Source of the DNA: Verrucomicrobiota bacterium
Lineage (GTDB): Bacteria > Verrucomicrobiota > Verrucomicrobiia > Verrucomicrobiales > DEV007
Assembly: GCA_020630975.1 (NCBI GenBank)
Contig: JAHDID010000012.1
Location: 23,216 to 87,215 of the forward strand
Reading direction: 5' to 3'
DNA length: 64,000 nt
Made by a program: the position numbers and the translations under genes. Below the pieces are notes generated by a model that had not been told where the DNA came from, searched no databases, and saw nothing but the letters and a program-made list of their open reading frames with translations. Below, piece after piece: positions 53,713 through 62,177 of this stretch (within the stretch, counting starts at the first letter, position 1; the number at the start of each line of letters is the position of its first letter).

Positions 53713-54144
53713 ATGATCAAAGAATTCAAAGAGTTCGCCTTCAAAGGCAATCTGATCGATATGGCTGTCGGTATCATCATTGGCGGCGCCTTCGCTACTG
53801 TGATGAAATCGCTGGTGAGCGATATCTTCATGCCTGTTCTTAGTCTGATCACCGATGGGGTCGACTTTAAGAATATGTATATCCCGCTTAGTAAAGACGT
53901 GGATCCGAAAACTCCACTCGCAGAAGCTCAGGAATCCGGTGCTGCACTGCTCACATATGGAAACTTCATCAATGAGTTGGTCGCTTTCCTTCTCGTTGCC
54001 TTGGCCGTCTTCATCGTGATCGTGAAGGTCATGGGATCTCTAAAGAAGAAAGAGGAAGAGCCAGAAGAGGAGCCAGATCCAGAGCCAACCAACGAGGAGA
54101 AAATGCTGGAGCTTCTCGGCGAGATCCGCGACAAGATTTCCTAA
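53713..54144 (+). CDS. mscL: Large-conductance mechanosensitive channel MscL
   Basis: 143 aa inner-membrane channel that opens under hypo-osmotic shock. Typical features: N-terminal amphipathic helix KEFKEFAFKGNLIDMAVG, then TM1 GIIIGGAFATVMKSLV, a periplasmic loop, TM2 (LVAFLLVALAVFIVIVKVM) and an acidic/basic cytoplasmic helix (EEEPEEEPDPEPTNEEKML) ending EIRDKIS. The length is normal and the acidic linker is longer than in E. coli. It is followed by the structured gene-free region and terminator at 54172-54360. Confidence 0.97.
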   Translation: MIKEFKEFAFKGNLIDMAVGIIIGGAFATVMKSLVSDIFMPVLSLITDGVDFKNMYIPLSKDVDPKTPLAEAQESGAALLTYGNFINELVAFLLVALAVFIVIVKVMGSLKKKEEEPEEEPDPEPTNEEKMLELLGEIRDKIS

Positions 54145-54171
54145 CCCCGATTTGGTTAAGAAATCAAGAAA

Positions 54172-54311
54172 GCGCATTTTAGTGAATCAGTTTTGAAAAA
54201 CTTATCGACAAGGCTGAAAATGCGCCTAATAATCCTGTAATGAAGTTCATACGGCGCAAGCCACTGAGCTTCATTGCTTGGTTGTTGTTGTGAACAGGTC
54301 GTGGTGACCTG
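54172..54311 (+). ncRNA. Candidate structured RNA downstream of mscL
   Basis: Three consecutive hairpins lie in a gene-free spacer: GCGCATTTT/AAAATGCGC (54172-54180 with 54217-54225), AATGAAGTTCA/TGAGCTTCATT (54239-54249 with 54265-54275, one G-U pair), and CAGGTC(G)/(T)GACCTG (54295-54311). A rho-independent terminator follows at 54321-54360. It could be a 3'-UTR-derived or independent small RNA on the plus strand. No known RNA family is recognised, and strand and 5' end are inferred. Confidence 0.4.
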
Positions 54312-54320
54312 ATTACACTG

Positions 54321-54360
54321 AAAAACCTCTCAGGGATTTCCATCGCTGAGAGGTTTTTTT
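54321..54360 (+). terminator. Rho-independent terminator
   Basis: ACCTCTCAG (54325-54333) pairs with CTGAGAGGT (54346-54354), extended by A-T pairs, and is followed by T residues (to 54360). The A-run on the left would give T-tail function for minus-strand transcripts too, suiting its place 60 bp beyond the stop of the convergent isomerase-like gene. Confidence 0.9.
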
Positions 54361-54419
54361 GTGTCTGTCTGGTTAGTTGTAGCTAGTGAGCAGCTTAAAA
54401 CTGGCTCGGAATTGGTCCG

Positions 54420-55292
54420 CTAGCCGAGGGCCGCGATAGATTTTTCGATCAGTGTTTTAGAGGCTTTGACCCCAGGGATGGGCTCGAGTTTGTGGCCTTC
54501 CCACTCGATCGCGAGGATACCTTTGTAGCCGCCATCGGCGATGATTTTGATCAGTCGTGGGTAGTCAAAATCCGGCTGGTTGCCAGCTTCATCGAAGCTG
54601 TGCATCTTGCAGGAGACAGACACGGTGTGTGGCATCATGACCTCGGTGCCATCGTAGACATTGTCGACTTGTTTACCGAAGTCGGGCATCAGCTTACAGG
54701 CGGGGTGCTTTAGTTCCTCCATCACATCGACGAGGAATGCCCCTTTCGTGCTAAGAGGAGACGAGCCTGGCTCGATCGCGATAGTCAGGCCGTGGTCGCC
54801 AGCGGCGTCGGCTAGTGGCTTGAGAGCCTCGACGCTAGCTTTCACACCTGCCTTTGGATCTTCTCCCGGAGCTTTCAGAAACACTCGGACCAGATCGGAG
54901 CCAGCGGCCTTAGCTCTTGGTAGGCTGGTTTTGATTTTGTCGAGATTGGACTTTTGGGGATCGGCATTGAGCGAGCCGGCCATCCACAGAAAGATATGAC
55001 TCTTCTGCTCTTCGGCCTTGGCTTTGAGCTGGGCGATGTAGTCTAGGTCATCGAGCTTGTCTTTTGGGAGGCCTCCCTCCCAGACATCGATAGCATGGAT
55101 GCCGAACTGCTCGGCAGCAAAGGCGGGATAGTCGAGCGCCTGGAGTGAGCCTGCTTTGATGAGGGCTCTTAGCGAATACATCGATAGGCCGATGGTGAAG
55201 CGATCGTCGGCTGCAGTAGTCATATGAGGAATCGTGCTGGCGATCGCTGCAGTAGAGCTGGTAGCTAGGAAGTGACGTCTAGATAAGTTCAT
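54420..55292 (-). CDS. Tat-exported sugar-phosphate isomerase/epimerase-like TIM-barrel protein
   Basis: 290 aa. The N-terminus LSRRHFLATSSTAAIAS has a twin-arginine motif and hydrophobic stretch, indicating Tat export. The body is a xylose-isomerase-like TIM barrel (AP endonuclease 2 superfamily) with IDVWEGG, TIAIEPGS (metal-site Glu), MPDFGKQVD, VSCKMHSFDE (His) and GILAIEWEG (Glu), so the usual metal ligands seem present. It lies next to a sulfatase on the same strand (37-bp gap), suggesting joint periplasmic carbohydrate work. The exact substrate is unknown. Confidence 0.88.
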   Translation of the reverse strand: MNLSRRHFLATSSTAAIASTIPHMTTAADDRFTIGLSMYSLRALIKAGSLQALDYPAFAAEQFGIHAIDVWEGGLPKDKLDDLDYIAQLKAKAEEQKSHIFLWMAGSLNADPQKSNLDKIKTSLPRAKAAGSDLVRVFLKAPGEDPKAGVKASVEALKPLADAAGDHGLTIAIEPGSSPLSTKGAFLVDVMEELKHPACKLMPDFGKQVDNVYDGTEVMMPHTVSVSCKMHSFDEAGNQPDFDYPRLIKIIADGGYKGILAIEWEGHKLEPIPGVKASKTLIEKSIAALG

Positions 55293-55328
55293 GGATTACT
55301 TTGTCTGTATTTGATATTGGATGATTTT

Positions 55329-56720
55329 TTAGTTGGAGAGATTGTCCCGCTGCCAAGGGTGGCGGCCGGCTTCATTGATGTGGATCATGAGTGCGTTGAA
55401 TAGCTCGGTATACACTTGGTTAGCTTTTTGGCGCGGTATTGGGTTTTGCTCGCCAGGATCGTTTTTGAGATTGTACAATTGATACGGTTCGAAACCTGAG
55501 TTTCGCAGGAGCTTCCAGTCCCCTCGACGCACGGCGTGGTAGGGGATGCCGCCGTACTTCAGGTTACCCTCGAGGCGCACCCAGAAGAGATTGCGCTCGT
55601 CTTTGGGAAAAGGCTGGCCAAAGAGAAATGGCGCGAAACTGCGGCCATCGATGGCGTGTTGCAGCGGGTGCCCAGCGATTTCTGCTAGGGTGGGGTAGAA
55701 GTCCATAGTCAGCGATACTAGCTGGTTATCGACCGCTCCGGCTTCGATATGGCCGGGCCACGAGACGCAGGTGCCTACGCGTATTCCGCCTTCGAGCATG
55801 TTTTGTTTACCACCATTTAGCGGTAGATTGCGGGCACCGACGTTGGATTGGCCGCCATTGTCACTGGTGAAGACGACTAGGGTATCCTCGCGTAGGTCGA
55901 GCTCGTCGAGCGCGGTCATGACTCGGCCGACTCCTGCATCGAGGTGCTCGATGAGTGCGACTAGAGCAGCGCGCTTGTCATCGATACCAGCTTCGCGTTG
56001 TTTCACTTTCTCCAGCCAGTCTGCTGGAGGCTGGATGGGTGTGTGTGGTGCATTGTAGGCGAGGAAGATGAAGAAAGGCTGATCTGGAGCCGCGGCTTTT
56101 CGGTCTTTCATGTAGTCGATCGTCCAGTCCGTGAACAGATCTGTGGCATGGCCTTCGGGGCGGATATCTTCTTCATTCAGTCGCATGTAGTGGTGGCCGA
56201 AGCGAGTGTGCTCGTAGTAATCGTCCATCATATCGCCGAGGAAGCCGTGGAAGTGATCGAAGCCCACATCATTGGGGCGGTCGGGTTTTTCCAGACCGAG
56301 GTGCCATTTGCCGATGAGAGCCGTGTGGTAGCCTGCCTCGCTGAGGTGCGATGGCAGGGTCTTCACATCGTTTCGCAGGTCGCCCCAGTTGGTCGGGCGT
56401 CCTGTTTGATTGGTGCGGATCACACCCGGTACGCCGGCTTTGTCGGGATAGAGACCAGTTAGAAAAGAGGCGCGAGTCGGTGAGCAGACTGGGCAATTAG
56501 CGTAGAATTGATCAAAGCGCATCCCGTTGGCCATGAGGCTATCGATATGAGGCGAATGCAGGTCTGGAGCACCGTAGCAGGACAGATCGCCGTAGCCCAG
56601 GTCGTCGACCATGATGAATAGGATATTCGGCGGTGGCCTGTCCTGTGCCTGGCTGGGTGTGACTATGAGCGGGGAGGATAGGAGCAGTAAGGATACAAGT
56701 GCCGACAGTCGGATTATCAT
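55329..56720 (-). CDS. Secreted arylsulfatase-A-like sulfatase
   Basis: 463 aa from the Met at 56720, which opens a signal peptide (IRLSALVSLLLLSSPLIVTP); the frame is open to 56756. The formylglycine motif is CSPTR (Cys79 from this start, NCPVCSPTRASFLTG). The metal site is MVDDLGYGDLSCYG and the catalytic region GKWHLG, with FTSDNGGQS providing the Asp-Asn ligand. All hallmarks of an active sulfatase are there. Unlike the 51987-53480 enzyme it is an arylsulfatase-A-type member, so the two likely act on different sulfate esters. Confidence 0.94.
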   Translation of the reverse strand: MIIRLSALVSLLLLSSPLIVTPSQAQDRPPPNILFIMVDDLGYGDLSCYGAPDLHSPHIDSLMANGMRFDQFYANCPVCSPTRASFLTGLYPDKAGVPGVIRTNQTGRPTNWGDLRNDVKTLPSHLSEAGYHTALIGKWHLGLEKPDRPNDVGFDHFHGFLGDMMDDYYEHTRFGHHYMRLNEEDIRPEGHATDLFTDWTIDYMKDRKAAAPDQPFFIFLAYNAPHTPIQPPADWLEKVKQREAGIDDKRAALVALIEHLDAGVGRVMTALDELDLREDTLVVFTSDNGGQSNVGARNLPLNGGKQNMLEGGIRVGTCVSWPGHIEAGAVDNQLVSLTMDFYPTLAEIAGHPLQHAIDGRSFAPFLFGQPFPKDERNLFWVRLEGNLKYGGIPYHAVRRGDWKLLRNSGFEPYQLYNLKNDPGEQNPIPRQKANQVYTELFNALMIHINEAGRHPWQRDNLSN

Positions 56721-56856
56721 TTGAGGAGTTAAACAGAACCACTGCCATAGCTCCACGGCTCATATGCGTGCGATTTTAGCTGGCCACTTCTGCTGGAGTG
56801 GGGATCTAGAGGGAATAGAAGATTGAGTCCAACTATTCATATTGAAGTTTAAGGCT

Positions 56857-56870
56857 CAAGGAGGGGCTGC
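56857..56870. repeat. Fragment of the AAGGAGGGGCTGCC repeat family
   Basis: CAAGGAGGGGCTGC is identical over 14 bases to 4985-4998, placed just beyond the stop of the minus-strand gene ending at 56873. The remainder of the element is missing. Confidence 0.5.
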
Positions 56871-56872
56871 TT

Positions 56873-57424
56873 TTAGCGTGAGACTTGCTGTGATAGGTGC
56901 GTTTTTGGAGCGCCGCCTGCTGAGATCAGATCTCGAAGCATAGCTTCGATTTCGATCCGTCTCGAATCGTCGTCTTTCTCTTCGTGACCCAATTCGAGGA
57001 CAGTTTGACCGCTGTGTGTCACGAGGCGGGTGAAGCGCCGAAACACAAAGTGATGGATGACTTCGCCTAGGGCGATGATCCCGCCCAATGCCGTCGAGGC
57101 GAAGAGCCAATTCATGGAGCAAACGAGATAGATTGTCGCTGAGATATAGGCACAGATGAATATGGCTCTGCCTTTTGGACGCTGCTGTTCAAAGACTGGA
57201 TTGATAGAGCGGAGGGGGATGAGGGTCCCAGTTCGTTTGCCCTCGTAGAAATGAGTGATTCTTAGGTTCGTGCCCTCCAGCTCTAAATTATAGCAACCTC
57301 TCCGTCCGATAACGTCCATCAGTGCTGACTTTAGCCATCGGGTGAGCCAAATGCGAAGCCAATTATTTGCGGAGTTAGACAATCGCTTGATTGGTTTGAG
57401 AATGTTGACATTTTGGCTCTCCAA
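56873..57424 (-). CDS. Membrane hypothetical protein, 183 aa
   Basis: Two central transmembrane helices (AIFICAYISATIYLVCSM and LFASTALGGIIALGEVIHHF) lie between a basic N-terminal domain with a PH-like feel (NLELEGTNLRITHFYEGKRT, LIPLRSINPVF) and a C-terminal charged segment. Divergent from the MscS gene 17 bp away, so control sequences must overlap coding sequence. No family firmly recognised. Confidence 0.65.
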   Translation of the reverse strand: MESQNVNILKPIKRLSNSANNWLRIWLTRWLKSALMDVIGRRGCYNLELEGTNLRITHFYEGKRTGTLIPLRSINPVFEQQRPKGRAIFICAYISATIYLVCSMNWLFASTALGGIIALGEVIHHFVFRRFTRLVTHSGQTVLELGHEEKDDDSRRIEIEAMLRDLISAGGAPKTHLSQQVSR

Positions 57425-57441
57425 AGCCTATTCTCGTCCTT

Positions 57442-58284
57442 ATGACTGCTTGGTGGGGAGAGCTCAATAACTGGTGGCAGATGGGGGTGGCTTGTTGCAT
57501 CGCCTTTCTCGTCCATATTTTTGTGAAGTGCGTGTTTCTGCGAGCGCTTCATCGCATATCGGAGCAGACCGAGAATGATCTCGATGATCGGCTGACTCAT
57601 TTCGTGAAGCGCTTTTACTTGGTGCTGCTGTTTTTTGTACTGATCATGGTGTGCCTACGTATCAACGACATCGAGATCACTCCATTTTTGGCAAGTGCGG
57701 GCATCGTAGGAATCGCTATCGGTATGGCCGCCAAGGAGACGCTGGCCGATGTGCTGGCAGGCATCTCGCTGATCGCAGATAGACCTGCACGTATCGGAGA
57801 TCGGGTGAAGATAGAGTCGATCGGCAAGCACTGGGGTAGCTGGGGCGATGTGGTGGATATCGGCTTACGGCGCACCTGTATCCGCAATACAGATGGAGTG
57901 GTGGTCAATTACCCCAATAATATTTTGGCCAATTCGGTGATCACGAATTTTTCTTTCGAGGATCAACCAGTACGCGTGCGAGTGCGCTTTCAACTAAACT
58001 ACAATGTCGACTTGGATCAAGCGATCGAGGTCGCGACCCGATCAATCCAGTCTCATAGCGAAGTGCTCCCTGATACGGCACAGGTGATCGTGCGGTCTCT
58101 ATGGGATGAGACGGCGGGGCATGCCGCATCGGGCATCCTGATGGAGGGGCGCTATCGGATCTCGGATGTACGCAACCGTACGCGTATCCGATCCGAGGTC
58201 TTACACGATCTGACGATCGCATTCCAAAAGGCGGGTATCTCTTTGGCTTCACCAAGGGTGCGTGTCGAGCAGGTCGAGGATTGA
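57442..58284 (+). CDS. MscS-family mechanosensitive channel
   Basis: 280 aa. It has N-terminal transmembrane segments (MGVACCIAFLVHIFVKCV, VLLFFVLIMVCL) and a pore helix with the MscS Gly/Ala pattern (ASAGIVGIAIGMAAKETLAD). The beta domain follows with IADRPARIGDRVKI, RTCIRNTDGVVVNYPNN and ANSVITNFS, and then the alpha/beta cytoplasmic cage. A small MscS-type osmotic safety valve or ion-selective variant. With mscL 13 kb of gene order away, the region encodes both major mechanosensitive channel types. Confidence 0.93.
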   Translation: MTAWWGELNNWWQMGVACCIAFLVHIFVKCVFLRALHRISEQTENDLDDRLTHFVKRFYLVLLFFVLIMVCLRINDIEITPFLASAGIVGIAIGMAAKETLADVLAGISLIADRPARIGDRVKIESIGKHWGSWGDVVDIGLRRTCIRNTDGVVVNYPNNILANSVITNFSFEDQPVRVRVRFQLNYNVDLDQAIEVATRSIQSHSEVLPDTAQVIVRSLWDETAGHAASGILMEGRYRISDVRNRTRIRSEVLHDLTIAFQKAGISLASPRVRVEQVED

Positions 58285-58451
58285 TGGGTTGTTTGGGCTA
58301 AGGGGCCGATCGCAGCCGTTCCTTTTAAAAAGTCGGTCTATTTTTAGCAAAAACTTATCTTTTGCCTGATTTGAGCTTTTCTCTATTTTTGGCCAGCTAG
58401 GTTCGTTTCGATTGAGGAGAAGCTTCCTGAAAAAATTTCCGTGTTACTACC

Positions 58452-60704
58452 ATGTCCTATCGACTGCCATCGACCACTGTGGTCAGTTTTTGGGCTATCG
58501 TCACTGTCTGTACCTTGTGGTGTGGACTGGCGATGGCATACCCGCCGACGCTAGAGCAGCGACTGAGACTGCAGACCTATCTGCCGCAGACTTTTATCAA
58601 GCTGGAGAGCCGCGACCCAGTGCATGTGGTGGCTCTGGGCGATGGCAATCTACAGGGCTATACGCTAGATCCTGCTGAGCGTGCCTCGGGCGATGCGTTA
58701 TCGAGCTTTTCTGGGGTGTTTTTGCATAAGCTGGCTCAGGAATTTTTCTACACAGGAGGTGTGCGCCAGCTGAATGCACCTAGCGGTGTGCGAGCCAAGG
58801 TGGACGAATCGAAGGGGCCAGAGATCTGGCTGGAGACTCTGGCCAGTCCTGGGCAAAAGATACTGACGGGACTGCAGCGTGTACGGGCCGATGCGTTTTT
58901 GCACAAGCCGGACTTGATCATCATCCAATACGGGATGGCCGATGCATTGGACCGTACGTCGATGTTTAGCTTTCGGCTGACCCTGTATCGTTTGCTAGAG
59001 GAGTGTCGGCAGCAAAATACCGATGTGATCCTGCTAGGTCCGACTCCGATCAATAAAGGTAGTGGCGCTATGGAGTGGGGTATCACACGGCCCTATGCTG
59101 CAGCAGTGGAGGGCATGGCGCAGGCGCAGAATTTACTTTACCTCGACCCGGGGAACATCCTGATCGGGCCTTGGGGAGGCGCGGCCGATCCCCAAGCGGC
59201 ACCTCTGGCTGGGACTGCGGTGATCGGCGATCGGCTACGCCGGATGTTCTTTATCTCGGGGGCGGCGAACCCGAATAGCGGCGATCGTTACCTAAACCAG
59301 CGTGCTCACGAGCATCTCGGTAGCTCGCTTTTCTACCAGTTGATCGATGGGGTGCCTAAGTCGGACTTCGTCTTAGCAGGTACCGCCACGCTGAATGCTC
59401 AGGGTGAGGTAGAGGTAGCTGTGTCGATGCGTAATGTGAGCAAGGCGCAAAAGTCTGGAATCGTAGGGGCGATGACGATCGGCGGACTGCGACCGAAGAT
59501 CGCTGCACAGCGCTATGATGTGGCGCCCAATCAGTCGGCTAGCCTTAGCTTTACCTACGGTCGGCCTAGTGTCGGTAAGTCGGCCGAAAATAAGGATGTG
59601 CTCTACCCACTGGAGCTGAATGATGAGTCGATCCGCTTTCCGTTTGTGGTGGAGGATGGGCAGAAATCAGAATTTCTCGAACTTCCCCTGCGCCTGCGAC
59701 CGGTGTCGATCGCGTGGAAATCGCCCCAGCACATCGATGTGAGCCAGCAGATCGCTCTGCAGTGGGACTTCGTGAATGGTACGGACAAGGCGATCCAAGG
59801 TACTTACAAAGTGGGGATAGGCAGTGCCATCTCTGAGGCGAGAGGGTTCTCGGTAGCAGCGCTGAGCAAGGATGGTGCCAGTGCTATCTTACCGCTGGAA
59901 GTGCCGGGGAATACCGGGTGTTTTCAGAATCATCTGTTCGTCGAGGTGTCTGTGGGCGGAGCGAGTTACCGCTTTACCCGCGAATTCGAGGCTAGTCGGG
60001 ATCTGGTACTGGGCGAAAAGACGCTGTTGAGCGCGGCGAAGACTTATGCGGCTGGACCATCGACACCGCGCAGTGTGCAGCCAGGTGGGTGGAATCCGAG
60101 CGTCTACTTCGATGCCCTGAGCAAGAAATCGGGCAATGCGGATGCAGGGCTCTATGCCGTGGTCGACCTAAGTGGGCTGCAGCTGCCTGCGACTCGGGGC
60201 GATAGTCCGGCTCTACGTGTGGAGCTGACCATCGATGCTCGTAACTCGCCAGATGGCGATGTGCGCCAGGGGCGTGCCCGGGATTATGGAGTGGTCAGCC
60301 CGATCACCATCGATTTCCCCAGCTCTGGGGGCAAAGGCAAGGTCTACTCGATCCCAGTGGGGGCCTTCGGCGACAATCAAAATCTATCCTACCCGAGCTC
60401 CGGTATCGGGGCTGTGCTGCGCGATCAGAAGGTGCAGCTGCGGGTGCCGAAAGCTTTCTTGAATCAGCACGACTGGTCGATGGATGAGGGCTCGATCATG
60501 GGGGTGGGTGTGACAGTATCGATCGCCGATCCGAGCCAGCCCGGCGCACCCTTTACCATTGATCGCTCTTACCAGCTAAATAGCCCCACTCTGTATTACC
60601 AGAATGAGGCTGTGCGAGGTATGAGCGAGCAGGATGCTCGCAGCCTGTCGACTTTGCGCTTTTCACGCACACCGGTCGACACGTGGTCTGTGCGGATCTA
60701 TTGA
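58452..60704 (+). CDS. Exported SGNH-like protein with degenerate catalytic blocks
   Basis: 750 aa with signal peptide (FWAIVTVCTLWCGLAMA). Residues about 50-310 follow the SGNH/GDSL hydrolase layout: VVALGDGNLQGY in place of GDS, an LIIIQYGMADAL block resembling GxND, VILLGPTP, and a late NQRAHEHLG segment. The nucleophile serine position reads Gly and the Asn of block III is not conserved, so it looks catalytically dead or altered. The C-terminal about 430 residues are beta-sandwich-like and unrecognised. Its 3' end overlaps the convergent 3D-domain gene by 7 bp. Confidence 0.75.
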   Translation: MSYRLPSTTVVSFWAIVTVCTLWCGLAMAYPPTLEQRLRLQTYLPQTFIKLESRDPVHVVALGDGNLQGYTLDPAERASGDALSSFSGVFLHKLAQEFFYTGGVRQLNAPSGVRAKVDESKGPEIWLETLASPGQKILTGLQRVRADAFLHKPDLIIIQYGMADALDRTSMFSFRLTLYRLLEECRQQNTDVILLGPTPINKGSGAMEWGITRPYAAAVEGMAQAQNLLYLDPGNILIGPWGGAADPQAAPLAGTAVIGDRLRRMFFISGAANPNSGDRYLNQRAHEHLGSSLFYQLIDGVPKSDFVLAGTATLNAQGEVEVAVSMRNVSKAQKSGIVGAMTIGGLRPKIAAQRYDVAPNQSASLSFTYGRPSVGKSAENKDVLYPLELNDESIRFPFVVEDGQKSEFLELPLRLRPVSIAWKSPQHIDVSQQIALQWDFVNGTDKAIQGTYKVGIGSAISEARGFSVAALSKDGASAILPLEVPGNTGCFQNHLFVEVSVGGASYRFTREFEASRDLVLGEKTLLSAAKTYAAGPSTPRSVQPGGWNPSVYFDALSKKSGNADAGLYAVVDLSGLQLPATRGDSPALRVELTIDARNSPDGDVRQGRARDYGVVSPITIDFPSSGGKGKVYSIPVGAFGDNQNLSYPSSGIGAVLRDQKVQLRVPKAFLNQHDWSMDEGSIMGVGVTVSIADPSQPGAPFTIDRSYQLNSPTLYYQNEAVRGMSEQDARSLSTLRFSRTPVDTWSVRIY

Positions 60705-62029
60705 GGGATCCGGCGAAAGACCCGCATGCGGCGCGGCTGCTGGGATAGTAGCGAATTGGTATACCGAGTGCGCAGTGGGCGAGTCAGGCCTCTGCTCTGG
60801 CTGAGTAGCTTACTCCCGATCTGGGTGAGTGGCTGTGGCTGGGCAAAGAGCTTCGATGGGGCTAGCACCGCCTCGGGGCGAGAGGGTAGCTCATCCAGCG
60901 GCTGTGGCTGGGCGAGGGCTGGAGAGATCTCGGCGAGCTCTCTTAGCTGTGGCTTCGGCAGTGATTGGTGCTGGGATGGTGATGCCTGTGGCAGCGCCGG
61001 TGGCTGTGGGATGGGCAGCGGTAGTGGTATCGGCTGCATCTGAGCCGCAGCTAGGCGGCTGGGCTGCACGGGCTCAGCCACAGGTTTGGCTTTGGGCACA
61101 GGGATCGCTTTGAAAAAGTCGTTGGGATTCTCGTTGCGGTTCGCGATCGGGGCTTGGCCACCGAAAGCTCGCTCGGTAGGCACCGATACGGACATGATCT
61201 CGCGGTAGGCACGGCGCAGGCGTACACCCTCGTCCACAGCAGCCACTGTGACAGGTGGTCTGGGTTTGGGACGGGCGATGACTTGTCTGGCTAGTAGTGC
61301 GGAGATCAGTGGATTGGCTGGTTTCAGCGGTGGGGTGCCGACTACAGGTCCATTGCTGGCGACGAGGATCGGTGCATCGGAGCTGGCAGGTGTACGAGGA
61401 TCCTGCTCGACGGCGGGAGAGGCTTTTCTCCACTGCCACTCGGGTATCGAGGCTGCCACCATGAGATGTGGGTCGATGTAATCTGGTATCTGTGGGATGC
61501 TCTTGAGTGCTGGCGCATTGCCATCGGCGTTGCGCTTGTTCTTCTGGATGTCGGTGAGCATCGCTTTGCAGTGCCAGTATTTTTTGCGGTACTCGAGGAT
61601 CTTCGCACTCTTCTCGTAGTCGCCATACTTGGTGATGACGATGTCGACGTGCTGCACACCCCACTTGTTCATCGCTTTCTTCGATGGGAAGTAGAGATCG
61701 ATCGTGTCCTTGCCGACTAGGGCGCTGCCGTAATCGTCGATGACAAAGTGGCGGTTCATGCCTTTGATGCGGAACTCGGTACCCACTGGAAAGCGCGACC
61801 AGTCTGCAGCTGCCGAGGTGTACTCTTGGGTGAATTTTAGAGTGGTTCCGATGGCGGTCTTTCTACCATAGGAGAGATGGTCGCTCTCGGTGTGGGTGTA
61901 CGCCGTGGTTCTCACGTGCTGTTCGCGCTCTTTAAAGGTGTAATCCTCAGCGTTGGCTGAAGGGCTAGCTACGAGGCTGCCGAACGTGGCGAGGGTGACC
62001 ACTAGAAGATAAGATTTTCTAGAAAGCAT
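60698..62029 (-). CDS. Exported 3D-domain (MltA/Rpf-like) protein with Pro/Gln-rich tail
   Basis: 443 aa with signal peptide (LLVVTLATFGSLVASPSANA). Residues about 38-140 form a 3D (Asp-Asp-Asp) domain of the double-psi barrel type: VRTTAYTHTESDH, KTAIGTTL, FPVGTEFRIKG, HFVIDDYGSALVGKDTIDLY with the expected aspartates. This domain occurs in lytic transglycosylases and cell-wall proteins. The remaining about 250 residues are Pro/Gln/Ala-rich low complexity (PIPLPLPIPQPPALPQASP). Likely a peptidoglycan-associated protein. It starts in an AT-rich region facing the partial gene at 62178. Confidence 0.82.
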   Translation of the reverse strand: MLSRKSYLLVVTLATFGSLVASPSANAEDYTFKEREQHVRTTAYTHTESDHLSYGRKTAIGTTLKFTQEYTSAAADWSRFPVGTEFRIKGMNRHFVIDDYGSALVGKDTIDLYFPSKKAMNKWGVQHVDIVITKYGDYEKSAKILEYRKKYWHCKAMLTDIQKNKRNADGNAPALKSIPQIPDYIDPHLMVAASIPEWQWRKASPAVEQDPRTPASSDAPILVASNGPVVGTPPLKPANPLISALLARQVIARPKPRPPVTVAAVDEGVRLRRAYREIMSVSVPTERAFGGQAPIANRNENPNDFFKAIPVPKAKPVAEPVQPSRLAAAQMQPIPLPLPIPQPPALPQASPSQHQSLPKPQLRELAEISPALAQPQPLDELPSRPEAVLAPSKLFAQPQPLTQIGSKLLSQSRGLTRPLRTRYTNSLLSQQPRRMRVFRRIPQ

Positions 62030-62177
62030 GGACTGTTTACTGTTTGTGTTATTAAAAATATAACATTTATGAAATATTATGTAAACCTGTTAACTTTGTT
62101 TTCTTTGGAAAATTTAGATTGGACGAGATAGCGAGGTTCTCGATGTTGTAGTGGGGTATTGGTTTTGCCTCTTTGTT

